Shown here piece by piece: positions 1 to 8,718 of a stretch of DNA of 50,000 nt. The notes under the pieces are model-generated. The model saw only the letters and a program-made list of their open reading frames with translations, had not been told where the DNA came from and searched no databases. The DNA lies in NCBI GenBank assembly GCA_013306675.1, contig JABLUY010000159.1, positions 1-50,000 on the forward strand, given 5' to 3'. Every line of letters starts with the position of its first letter. Positions within the stretch are counted from its first letter, which is position 1. The stretch comes from Thraustochytrium sp. TN22 (lineage: Eukaryota > Sar > Bigyra > Thraustochytrida > Thraustochytriidae). The position numbers were made by a program, and so were the translations under genes.

Positions 1-195
1 ATCGCGCTGCCTTGCATCGCGCTGCCTTGCATCGCGCTGCCTTGCATCGCGCTGCCTTGCATCGCGCTGCCTTGCATCGCGCTGCCTTGCACCGCGCTGC
101 CTTGCATCGCGCTGCCTTGCATCGCGCTGCCTTGCATCGCGCTGCCTTGCATCGCGCTGCCTTGCATCGCGCTGCCTTGCATCGCGCTGCAATGC
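1..195. repeat. 15-bp tandem array at the left edge
   Basis: Twelve head-to-tail copies of a 15-bp unit (ATCGCGCTGCCTTGC) fill 1-180. They are identical except for one T-to-C change in the copy at 91-105. Shorter degenerate units with AATGC in place of CTTGC follow to about 195. Each unit is three 5-mers ending in GC, the same 5-bp grammar seen in other arrays here. The array would read as repeated His-Arg-Ala-Ala-Leu in one frame, but nothing supports it being coding. It may continue left of the window. Confidence 0.95.
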
Positions 196-1069
196 GCTGC
201 AATGCGCTGCGCGGCTCGTTCACCCGCATCGACGTGAGCCCGGGCGTTGCGCTCGTGGGCGCTGTGCTCAGCGTGCTGCCTGTGCAGCTTGCTCCACAGG
301 CAGCGCCGGGTCTTCCCTTTCGGCAGGGAGACAGCCCGATGAGCGAGCTTGCAGTGCAGTGCTTCGCCTGGACGACAGACCATTGCACGACGACTCAGCC
401 TGAAGGGCCGACAGCGCGTAGTACTTCATCGACCGCGTGCATCGCAAGGCGGTGGTCCACGAAGCCTTGCGTCTTCCAGTGATCTCTGACGACACGAAGC
501 CGTGACCTTGAAGTTGAAGCTTGAAGCTCCGGCGGGCCACCGGTCCGAGTCATTCGTGTTGGCCGCCGCCGGCTGGACTCGGACGCTGACATCTTGCTCA
601 TGTTTGCCGCACAAGGAAGCCCGCCGGCGACATGCTCCAGAGCCTGGCTGCTCAATGCGCCCGCGACAGCCAGGCTAGCCAGGCATGCTGAAGCTTGTTT
701 CTGGTCGCAGACTCGAATCGAATACATGCACGTCGCACCACGCTCGAGGCGCTCACTGACACATCATCAAGGCTCTTTTCTACCACCACCACGAAGAGAA
801 AGATGCGACTGGCACCTCTGGAATTCGGGTAGTCCAGTGGCGGTGGAATGAATGCGGCTGTAACCTCTGGAACCCGGGTAGTGCAGTGGCCGTAGAAGGC
901 GCTGCGCCATCGACTCCTCGCAGGCACAGCAGCAGCAGCAGCGCAGAGGTGCTGCGCGCGAGACGTGCAATCGCGAAGCGCGCAGCGTCGTCGGCTGGGA
1001 GTGCCGGCGCGAGCTCCGGCGTCGTAGACGGCGGGCGGCGCGTCTCGGAAGGACGGAGCAGGCGGAGTC
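196..1069. other. Intergenic DNA upstream of the kinase-phosphatase gene, with a 35-bp imperfect duplication
   Basis: No convincing gene is seen. A 35-bp segment at 814-848 recurs at 863-897 with five mismatches, a 49-bp start-to-start step, so an approximately 49-bp block was tandemly duplicated. The second copy lies about 170 bp before the start codon at 1070 and contains GGTAGTGCAGT (877-887), which recurs at 45088-45098 upstream of the hydrolase gene. The stretch probably holds the promoter and 5' leader, but no TATA-like element is evident. Confidence 0.6.
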
Positions 1070-3163
1070 ATGGGGGGCTACACGGAGGAGCTGACGAGCT
1101 TGGATGCCCTGGAGCTGGGGCCACAGCTGCACAGGAGCAACGAGAACGTGTGCTTCCATGCCAAGTTCCGCGGCGAGCCGGCCGTGGTGAAGCGGCTGAT
1201 CCTGAGCCGCGCCGACAGCCTGGACAAGTTCGAGGCCGAGGTGCGAATGCTGCTGCGGCCCGAGTACCGCGAGCACATGGTGGTGCCGCTGGCCGTGGTG
1301 CGCAGCCCGCCGCACTACTCGATTGTGCTGCCTCTCATGGAGAATGGGAGTCTGAGCACGCTCATGCAGCGGTGCGTGCTGCCGCTGGAGCTCATCCTGG
1401 CGTTCGCGGTGGACTCGGCGCGCGCGCTGGCGGCCTTCCACCAGACGGGCTTTGTGCACCGCGACATCAAGTCGGCCAATATTCTGGTGGATCGCGAGTG
1501 GCGCGCGCGCCTGACAGACCTCGGGTCGGTGGAGCACGCAGGTGAGCTGGATGACAACGGGCGCATCATCCGCCACATCGTCGATACCGCGCGGCTCACC
1601 CAGCCGTCGGGCGGCTTCCATAAGAGCATCATGGACGGCACGACGCTGGGCTACACGGCGCCCGAGGTGCTGCGCAACTTCCCGGCCATCCAGGCGTCGG
1701 ACGTCTACGGCCTGGGCATGACCTTCGCCGAGATGCTCACGGGCAAGCCGCCCTACATGGGCATGGAGAAGGAGGATGCCGACATGAACACGGTCATGGA
1801 TGCGACGTACTCGGAGCACGCGCTCATCATGGCCATCTGCATGGACCACCTTCGCCCGGGCCTCGTCACGGTCTCGGAAAAGCCCGGCATGCCCATCGAG
1901 CTCATCGACCTCATCCGCGAGATGTGGCACCCGGAGATTCTCTCGCGGCCCTCGGCCGCTGACGTCGTGCATCGGCTGGAGCGCATCGCGGAGCGCGCTG
2001 GCATCGATATCTCCTACGGCGAGCCTCGCCGCGCCTACGCGCGCCACATCGAGTCGGTGGAGGAGTCCTCCAGCCAGCACGGTGTCAACGCCGCCCTCAT
2101 GGCTGCCTCCATGGGCGCAAACCCGCCTCAGGCGCCGCTGCTGCCGCCACAGCAGCAGCAGCAGCAGGGCTACCAGGTCTTTGACGTTCCTACCGTCCCG
2201 CTCGCGGATCCGGCCGGTGGCGACGGCATGGACCTCGACCAGGAGGGCAATGGTCCGGCGGCTGACGCCGTCGGAACGCCGGCGCGCCGCAACGCCTTCG
2301 TGCCCGTGGGCGCCTTTGCCACCTCGGGCCGCCGCGGCGCCGACAAGATGGAGGATCGCCACGCCGTGCAGCACTACCACCTCGGCCAGCAGCGCGGCGA
2401 GCTGAGCGTCATCACCATCTTCGACGGCCACGGCGGCGCAGGTTGCGCGCAATTCGCCAACACATACATGGCGCCGCGCATCGCCGCACGCCTCGCCGTG
2501 CCCGACTTCCCCGACGAAGCCGGCCGCCGTGACGCCGTGGCGCGCGAGTTCGTCGCCGTCGACGAGGCCTTCCGCAGCAGTCCCGTGGCGGACAAGTCTG
2601 GATCCACGGCGCTCGCCGCCGTCGTCTGGCAGCCCGAGCGCCAGACCCGCCCCAACCACGTGCGCATGCTCCTCGCCAACGCCGGCGATTGCCGCGCCGT
2701 GCTCTGCCGCACCGAGAACGGCGTCGACAGCGCCGTGCGCCTAACCACTGACCACAACGCCGCCTCCGCGTCCGAGCAGGACCGCATCCGCGCCGCTGGC
2801 GGCAGCATTGAGACCACGCGCGATGGCAAGCAACGCGTCAACGGCCACATCCAGGTCACGCGCGCCATCGGAGACGCCGCCTTCAAGCCCTTTGGCGTCA
2901 CCGCCGAGCCCGAGGTCTTCGAGTACAGCTTCGACGCGACGGGCGGCGACGACTTCATCATCATCGCCACAGACGGCGTCTGGGACGCTCTCACCGACGA
3001 GCAGGCCTGCCGCGCGGTGCGCAATACTGCCAAGGAGTGTGGCCTTGCCGCCAAGCGAATCGGCGGCGACGCACTCAACGCGGGCTCCACCGACAACATC
3101 TCCGTCGTGGTTCTCTTTCTCAAGGACTTTGACCAGCACGCTGATGTCATCTACGTGAGCTGA
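1070..3163 (+). CDS. Protein kinase-like/PP2C phosphatase fusion protein
   Basis: This 697-residue protein carries a kinase-like domain (about residues 15-310), a linker with a short Gln run (about 361-366) and a PP2C (PPM) Ser/Thr phosphatase domain (about 412-690). The kinase half keeps the VAIK-type lysine (K41), a candidate alpha-C glutamate (E57), HRD (130-132) with the following Lys and Asn, and APE (198-200). The glycine loop lacks GxGxxG, and DFG is DLG (150-152). The PP2C half keeps the metal and catalytic motifs: MEDR (427-430), FDGHGG (451-456), NAGDCRA, TRAIGD, ATDGVWD and DNISV. The same order and similar length occur in the plant protein kinase/PP2C-like family (Arabidopsis At2g40860 type). 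The phosphatase is probably active; kinase activity is less certain. The start is an ATG with G at -3 and G at +4. It is convergent with the PKA gene. Confidence 0.93.
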   Translation: MGGYTEELTSLDALELGPQLHRSNENVCFHAKFRGEPAVVKRLILSRADSLDKFEAEVRMLLRPEYREHMVVPLAVVRSPPHYSIVLPLMENGSLSTLMQRCVLPLELILAFAVDSARALAAFHQTGFVHRDIKSANILVDREWRARLTDLGSVEHAGELDDNGRIIRHIVDTARLTQPSGGFHKSIMDGTTLGYTAPEVLRNFPAIQASDVYGLGMTFAEMLTGKPPYMGMEKEDADMNTVMDATYSEHALIMAICMDHLRPGLVTVSEKPGMPIELIDLIREMWHPEILSRPSAADVVHRLERIAERAGIDISYGEPRRAYARHIESVEESSSQHGVNAALMAASMGANPPQAPLLPPQQQQQQGYQVFDVPTVPLADPAGGDGMDLDQEGNGPAADAVGTPARRNAFVPVGAFATSGRRGADKMEDRHAVQHYHLGQQRGELSVITIFDGHGGAGCAQFANTYMAPRIAARLAVPDFPDEAGRRDAVAREFVAVDEAFRSSPVADKSGSTALAAVVWQPERQTRPNHVRMLLANAGDCRAVLCRTENGVDSAVRLTTDHNAASASEQDRIRAAGGSIETTRDGKQRVNGHIQVTRAIGDAAFKPFGVTAEPEVFEYSFDATGGDDFIIIATDGVWDALTDEQACRAVRNTAKECGLAAKRIGGDALNAGSTDNISVVVLFLKDFDQHADVIYVS

Positions 3164-3550
3164 GGCGGGATCATGTGACCACACGAGGATGATGGTAGTA
3201 AGCAAGTGAGACTTTCCGGTCGATTGGGCGGCCCGGTGCAAAGAAATTGGGGGGGGGGGGGGAGGGAGGGATATTCGGAGCATGGGCACACGACAGCGCC
3301 GTCACTGCCAGTGGCCCTTGCGGAGGAAGATCAGGGTTCTGGAACTAAAAACTAAACACACACACACAAATACACAAATACGCATGAGGGTGATGCCGCC
3401 CGCCGTGGAACGTCTCACATTCTTTGGGTCTTTGTGGTCTCGTCATTTTCTTGCGTGCTCTCGCGCGTGCGCCTGACCGCTTCTCCCTTGTACTTGTACT
3501 TTCGCCTTCGCTCACTGGCAGGCAGGGGCACCGCCTCGGCTCACTCAGTG
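3164..3550. other. Convergent intergenic spacer with a G-tract and AC repeats
   Basis: This gap separates two genes pointing at each other and holds no gene. It has 13 consecutive G (3250-3262) followed by two GGG runs (to 3270), which could form a G-quadruplex on the + strand. Short (AC)n/AAATAC repeats lie at about 3352-3382. Transcription ends for both neighbours must fall here, but no canonical AATAAA is seen on the + strand. Confidence 0.6.
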
Positions 3551-4765
3551 TCAGGGCGCCTTCTCCTCAGGCAAAAAGCCCGTGTCGGCCTGGGCGAGCG
3601 CATCAGCGTCGGTTGCCATGGTGTCCGTCTGCTTGAGGCCGTCGGCCAGCTGCTCGTGCGAGGCGTTGATGATGATCTGGTCAAACTCGTCAAATTTCGC
3701 CACGTCCTCCGGCTGCGGCATCTGCAGCGAGCCAGGCGGGCTGTCCGGGTACGTGTCAAAGTTGGAGGTGTCCTTCTCGTCCAGGACCGTCGGGATGTAG
3801 CTGGGCTGAACGCGACCCTCGAAGATCGCCTTGAAGTCCGTCCCCTGGAACCACTTGCTGCGCACAACGTCCATGACGCCGCCCTTGAGGCAGCCAAATC
3901 GCTTCGTCAGATCAGCCTGCAAAAGCTTCTTGAGGAGCTGCGTCGCGCTCTGGTCGAAGTGCATGGGGTAGTCCACCGCACCGTGCAGGATGCGTTGATA
4001 GATGCCGATCGGGGTGTCTGCGTAAAACGGAGGATACCCTGCGAGCATCTCGTAGATGAGCACGCCGAGCGCCCACCAGTCCACCGGCTCGCCGTGACCC
4101 CTGCTTTGGATAATCTCGGGGGCCAGGTACTCGGGCGTCCCGCAGAGCGTCCACGTACGGCCGTCGATCTTCTTGGCGAATCCGAAGTCAGCAATCTTCA
4201 GATACCCCGTCCGCAAAATGAGAAGGTTCTCCGGCTTGAGATCTCGGTACGCGATGTTGAAGCTGTGCAGATAACCAAAGGCCATGACAATCTGCGCCGC
4301 AAAGAAGGTCGCCTCTTCGTTCTGCAGGCGGCCTTCGTTACGCAGATACGTAAAAAGCTCGCCGCCTGGAACATATTCGAGCACCATGAAGATGCGCGCC
4401 GCGTCCTGGAAGAAGGTCACCATGTTCACGATAAAAGGGTGATTCAGCTTGCCCAGGAGCTCCATCTCGTTCTTGACGTGCGCAACCTGTTTCAGCCGTA
4501 AAATCTCCGTCTTCTTGAGGATCTTCATCGCATACACGCCCTGTGACGCGCCCTCGTCCGGGTATTCAACCAAGCGTACGCGCCCAAAGGTGCCCGTACC
4601 CAAGGTTGTGCCTAGCGTGAAGCTGTCCAGGGTGGCGTTCTTCAGCTTGATGCACCCGGTCGCCTTGGCCTCCGAGCTGCCCTGTGTGATGAGGAAGCCA
4701 TCCAGCGTCGCGCTGCTGTTCGTCGACGTGCGCGTGCCGCCCAGCGCCTTGCGCAAAGAGTTCAT
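3551..4765 (-). CDS. cAMP-dependent protein kinase (PKA-type AGC kinase) catalytic subunit
   Basis: This 404-residue AGC kinase closely resembles PKA catalytic subunits, which phosphorylate Arg-rich Ser/Thr sites after cAMP releases a regulatory subunit. Visible are the glycine loop (GTGTFG, 56-61), K81, E100, a YRD catalytic loop (173-175) with KPEN, DFG (193-195), activation-loop T206 in TWTLCGTPEY (the PKA T197 position) and APE (215-217). The C-tail keeps an FDxYPDSPP-like turn and an FDEF hydrophobic motif. PKA normally ends at that motif; here about 45 further residues follow. HRD as YRD is usual for PKA. The ATG at 4765 has A at -3; an in-frame GTG upstream was not used. No regulatory subunit lies in the window. 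PKG cannot be fully excluded, but no cyclic-nucleotide domain is present. Confidence 0.94.
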   Translation of the reverse strand: MNSLRKALGGTRTSTNSSATLDGFLITQGSSEAKATGCIKLKNATLDSFTLGTTLGTGTFGRVRLVEYPDEGASQGVYAMKILKKTEILRLKQVAHVKNEMELLGKLNHPFIVNMVTFFQDAARIFMVLEYVPGGELFTYLRNEGRLQNEEATFFAAQIVMAFGYLHSFNIAYRDLKPENLLILRTGYLKIADFGFAKKIDGRTWTLCGTPEYLAPEIIQSRGHGEPVDWWALGVLIYEMLAGYPPFYADTPIGIYQRILHGAVDYPMHFDQSATQLLKKLLQADLTKRFGCLKGGVMDVVRSKWFQGTDFKAIFEGRVQPSYIPTVLDEKDTSNFDTYPDSPPGSLQMPQPEDVAKFDEFDQIIINASHEQLADGLKQTDTMATDADALAQADTGFLPEEKAP

Positions 4766-5149
4766 CTTGCTGCACGCCTCCCTCGCCACAATGCGCTGCA
4801 CCTCGTCCTTTTGCTGCGAGTGGTGCTGCTTCTGCTTGCAGTCCAGGACCTAGAGCACAGGCGCGAGCGTGGCGGCCGACGTCACCACCGCCCGCCGCCC
4901 GACCGCCCGACCGCCCGCCCCTCCCGAGCGCGGGGCCGTCGGCTCCGTCTGCTGTCGTCGCGCTCGGCGCTCGCTCGCCGCAGGCCTGGCCAGCCTCGCC
5001 CAGCCTCGGCGGTGGACGCGTGTCCAATTCCGCGGCACTGCAGGCAGTGATTGCTTGGACACACGTCCCCGCGGCCGCGGCAGCCTCCGCGCCCGCAGTG
5101 AGTGACACTGTTCGCCAGCCGAGCGCAATTCGCGCGCGCGGGATAACGA

Positions 5150-5476
5150 ATGCGCCTTTCTCCCTCCCACTGTAAGAGCTTTGCTCCGCATTCTGAAAGG
5201 AGAAGCGTGCTGAAAGGTCGAGTCCGCGCTGAAGTGCTCGCGCCAGCTCGCGCCAGCTCCGTACATCGAAAGAGCCTCACCAATCTCATCGCCACCAAAA
5301 GTCGCCCATCAAGGAGGAAGCCGCAGCTCGAGGTCAGGACTCCAGCCAGAACCGACCCCAGTTCAACGCCAGCTTGCCCTCGCCTTCTCATGGCAGCCAC
5401 GCGTCTTCAAGTCTCGCGATTACTATGGCCAACCGGCTCGCAGAGCCTCGCCTTCAACGCCCCTTCACCTTTATGA
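5150..5476 (+). CDS. Doubtful small ORF (108 codons), unknown
   Basis: An ATG-started frame of 108 codons ends 32 bp before the AATAAA at 5509, the distance expected for a polyadenylation signal, and it lies in locally less GC-rich DNA. The product is basic and Ser/Pro/Arg-rich, with no domain, signal peptide or membrane segment recognised. The start has C at -3, a weak context. It may be a short gene, the end of an unrecognised non-coding transcript, or chance. Confidence 0.15.
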   Translation: MRLSPSHCKSFAPHSERRSVLKGRVRAEVLAPARASSVHRKSLTNLIATKSRPSRRKPQLEVRTPARTDPSSTPACPRLLMAATRLQVSRLLWPTGSQSLAFNAPSPL

Positions 5477-6023
5477 CCGTGACCACTGCATGAGTGCCAG
5501 TGACAAGAAATAAAAGGGTTCGCACACCCCATCCCCGCGTTGGTTCACCTTTTGGCTCTTTTTCTTTCTTTTTCTTTCGATGATGTGCACTGGTGATGGC
5601 ACTCACACGAAGTCAGGCGCAGTCAGTCAGTCTGCCGCGGCCTGTCGTGGTCGCACCACGGTAATGCGCGACGCGCCATCACGCGTCCACGAGAAGCTGA
5701 GCGGACTGCCTCTCGGGCGCGCGACGTCCTTGGCCGGGTTGGCTGCCTGCACCGGTGAGCACCTGTCTTCACGTTGACCTGTGCGATCACCCGTGCGCGC
5801 CGGGGTAGGGGGTGAAACGGCGGCGTCCGCGCGCGTGGCCCTCCTTCCGCCGACGCGGAGTCCTCGGCTTCCTGCGCGTGGCAACTCCTTCCTTTACTGA
5901 TGATCAGCAAGCTTTGCAGGCCAAGGGCAACGGTACGCTGCACGGCGTTGGACGCCGCAGCTCGGACGGAGCAATTCATTCTTGGCAGCCGGGAGGCGAC
6001 GGCGCTCTAGCGCGGCGCGGCAT

Positions 6024-6108
6024 AGCGTGGCGCAGCGCAGCGCAGCGCAGCGCAGCGTGGCGCTAGCGTAGCGCAGCGCAGCGTTGCGCAGCGTTGCGTG
6101 GCGCAGCG
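6024..6108 (+). repeat. 5-bp unit array (AGCGC/GGCGC/TTGCG variants) before the C2HC finger gene
   Basis: Seventeen consecutive 5-mers, mostly AGCGC, GGCGC, CAGCG and TTGCG, run in register and end 15 bp before the start codon at 6123. Similar 5-bp arrays precede several other starts here, so this may be a 5' leader or promoter element as well as a microsatellite. Confidence 0.85.
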
Positions 6109-6122
6109 AAGTGCTGTGCACA

Positions 6123-7618
6123 ATGAGCGGGTACGCCGGCCGATACGCGGAGCGCAACGCGTCGGCGGCTCGCGACTGGGCAGCCGAGCGCCAGGCCAAG
6201 ATTGAGCACGCTAAGCGCCTGCGCGAGGAGCGCAAGCGCGGTGCCGTGACGGAGGACTGCACGTTCGCACCTCAAAAGTTCAACAGCGTAGAGCCGAACG
6301 TCGGCTCCAGCGGCATGGGCCCTGTCTCCGAATACTCGCAGCAGTTCATCCGCGACTTTCACTACGACCCGGTGCGCGAGCGAGATGAGACAAGCGCGCC
6401 TCTCTACGCGCTCAACCGTAAGATGAGCGCCGGCAGCGTCGGGAGCAAGGGCAGCGTCGACAGCTTCGGCCTCAACCACGCTCCGGTGCCGCGCCTCGGC
6501 CGCATGGGCCACGCTGGGCAAGCGATCGTCTCGCAGTCTCGCCACGCAGCCGGAAATCCGGGCAGCGGACGCGGCGGTGATTACCATCATGCCCATCAGC
6601 AGCACCATCCCCAACAGCACCAGCACCAGAATCAGCAGCATCACCACCACAATCACCACAATCACCACCACCATCACAACAACAACAACAACAACAGCAA
6701 CAACAACTTCGACCACGACCACGGCCCGCACGGCGGCAGCGTCGCTCTGGACCCGGAATATGAGCGCAAGAGCGAGTCGCCGCGCATGGACGCCCTGTCG
6801 AGCGAGATGTATCGCCACGGCCGCAGCGACATCCCTCGCGCAGCAAGCGATCTCTCGTACGAGTTCGCGGCGACGGCGTCGCCGCACGCTGGCATGCAGC
6901 GTCAGCGCAGCCGGAACCAGCTTGAGCACGATGCCGAGGTGACGAGGGCGCCGCCACTCTCGCTCCACGAGCCGCAGCAGGCCGTGTCAGACCCGGATGA
7001 CATGCTCACGCTCCCAACGGACCAGCTGCCCGGGTCGAGTCGCCTTGTGCTGCTCAAGAATAAGCTCGCGAGCCCGCACGCGACGCGGCGCCGCACGCCG
7101 ACCAGAGCCAGCAGCACGCGGTCGGGCCGGGCGCCGTCCTCGGGCCTCGCCACAACCACGACGGCGCCGGCGCCCAGCGCAGGGCCTGTGGCCTGCACAC
7201 GCCAATCGGGCTGCATGTGTTCGCAGTGCAACGCGCACACGTCCTTTCAATCTGCGCTGCGTGCCGAGTCCACGGCCGCCTCGCAGCAGCGGGCGCGCCA
7301 GCAACAGAAGAAGGCGGCCAGGCCACCCTGGAACAGCGATTTTGCCACGGACGACGCTGGCATGGAGTCCCTGGCCGTGGATGACGACAAGGAGGAGGCT
7401 GCTGACAGCGTGATGGACACGCGCAACGTGCGGCAAGCCCAGCCTCAGCCTTCGCGGCGTCAGCCATCGCAGCAGCGTTCGGCAGGCCGGCGTCGTGCAG
7501 AGTGGCGCGGTCCGCTGGACGAGGCGCCGGAGAGCCGCGACACCTCCGATCCGGAGGACAGTGCCCGTCGGCAGCAATCGCATCAGCATTCGCATTCGCG
7601 TTCGCAGCAGCAGCCAGC

Positions 7619-7676
<58 letters not shown>

Positions 7677-8570
7677 GTGAATGATATGCGGCGCGAATTG
7701 CGCGGCGATGGTGAGGATTTTATTGCGCAGATGCACAGCCAGCCGCGTTCGAAGCAGCAAGCACAGTCGCAGAGGCAACAGCAGGCTCGCCGGGCACAGC
7801 CTGTGCAGCAGCAGCACGCACAGCAGCAGCCCAAGCATGTGGAATCGAACGCAGCTGGGCAAACGCCGTACCGTGGCATGTTCGTACCGCCGAACGCGCA
7901 GTCGCAATTGCAGCCGCAGGCGCAGCAGCAGCAGCACGGGCCGCAGGATCCGGATGAGATTCCTGCCGTGGCGCAGGCTGGCCTGGGGGGCAACAACGGC
8001 CTGGAGGAGGTTCCCGAGTATGCGCCGCCGGAGCCGCTGCACCCGTGTCGGTCGTGCGGACGCAAGTTCCGCCAGGAGACGCTGGAGAAGCACGCGCGCG
8101 TGTGCAACAAGGTGTTCAACCAAAAGCGGCAAGCTTTTGATGCCAAGGAGGCGCGTCTGAGCGGTGTGCTTAAGAACCCGGACGATGCTCGCGTGGTGCA
8201 GGATGCCTTGCGCGAGGCGCCTGGGCGTGGAGGTGCGAGCAGGGCTGGCAAGAGGGCCGCGGCGGCGGGGTCCCAACAGGGGAAGAAGAAGGGCAACAAG
8301 TGGAAGCAGCAGTCACAGGCGCTGCGCGAGGCGATGAAGTACAACAAGCTCATCAACAAGGCCAAGGCGGAGGGCAAGGACCTGACAAGCCTGCCGCCGG
8401 CGCCGGCGAGCGCTGCGGATAATGATTTGGTTCCGTGCCCGCACTGCGGCCGCACCTTCAACGAGCAGGCTGCGGAGCGTCACATCCCGCGGTGCAAGGA
8501 CACTAAGGCGAAGCCCTCGCGCCTTATGCGCGGCTCGGGCAAGAATGCGATGCGCGGCACGCGTCGTTGA
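6123..8570 (+). CDS. ZC2HC1-like double C2HC zinc-finger protein with His-, Asn- and Gln-rich tracts
   Basis: This 815-residue protein ends in two C2HC fingers of the ZC2HC1/FAM164 type. One begins at C642/C645 with a KHARVC second half; the other begins at C772 (CPHCGRTF) and ends with HIPRC. Between and after them lie Lys-rich helical stretches. The N-terminus has a basic helix with KRLREERKRG and a TFAPQKF-like motif often seen in proteins of flagellated protists. The middle is low-complexity: a His/Gln/Asn tract (about residues 155-200), many QQ runs and a 19-residue Gln tract (7620-7676, pure CAG apart from the last codon). The family's molecular role is poorly known; zinc binding is expected. 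The ATG at 6123 (A at -3) is preferred to an in-frame TTG inside the upstream repeat. Convergent with the SLC12 gene, 148 bp apart. Confidence 0.88.
7620..7676 (+). repeat. CAG trinucleotide run encoding polyglutamine
   Basis: Eighteen CAG codons and a final CAA encode 19 Gln in a row within the C2HC finger protein. The near-pure run is likely to vary in length between strains. Confidence 0.95.
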
Positions 8571-8718
8571 GAGACGTCTAGTTCGGTTAGCTAAAACTTC
8601 GAGTTGAACTTGAAGAGTTAGGCAGTGGCAAAAAAGAAAACACAAGTTCATGGATGCGGCGTGCAAGTTCATCGAGTCAGCAGGAAGCAGGGCCAGTCAG
8701 CGACAGGTACATCACATG

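Larger units (their letters stand above)
4766..6122. other. Divergent intergenic region between the PKA and C2HC finger genes
   Basis: It serves two genes transcribed away from each other and so should hold both promoters. About 4850-5110 is a very GC-rich leader region for the PKA gene. An isolated AATAAA at 5509-5514 is followed by a T-rich stretch (5548-5580). The right end is an array of 5-bp units. No homologous protein was recognised; one doubtful small reading frame is listed separately. Confidence 0.5.

Noticed and set aside
1-195. A CRISPR-like array
   Set aside because: The units are contiguous with no unique spacers; it is a simple minisatellite.
767-2659. A 630-codon minus-strand frame antisense to the kinase-PP2C gene
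   Set aside because: It is a shadow of the real gene: third-position GC bias keeps it open, and its product is His/Arg/Ala-rich with no domain.
4766-4801. A 12-residue N-terminal extension of the PKA gene
   Set aside because: It would start at GTG; the ATG at 4765 is better placed.
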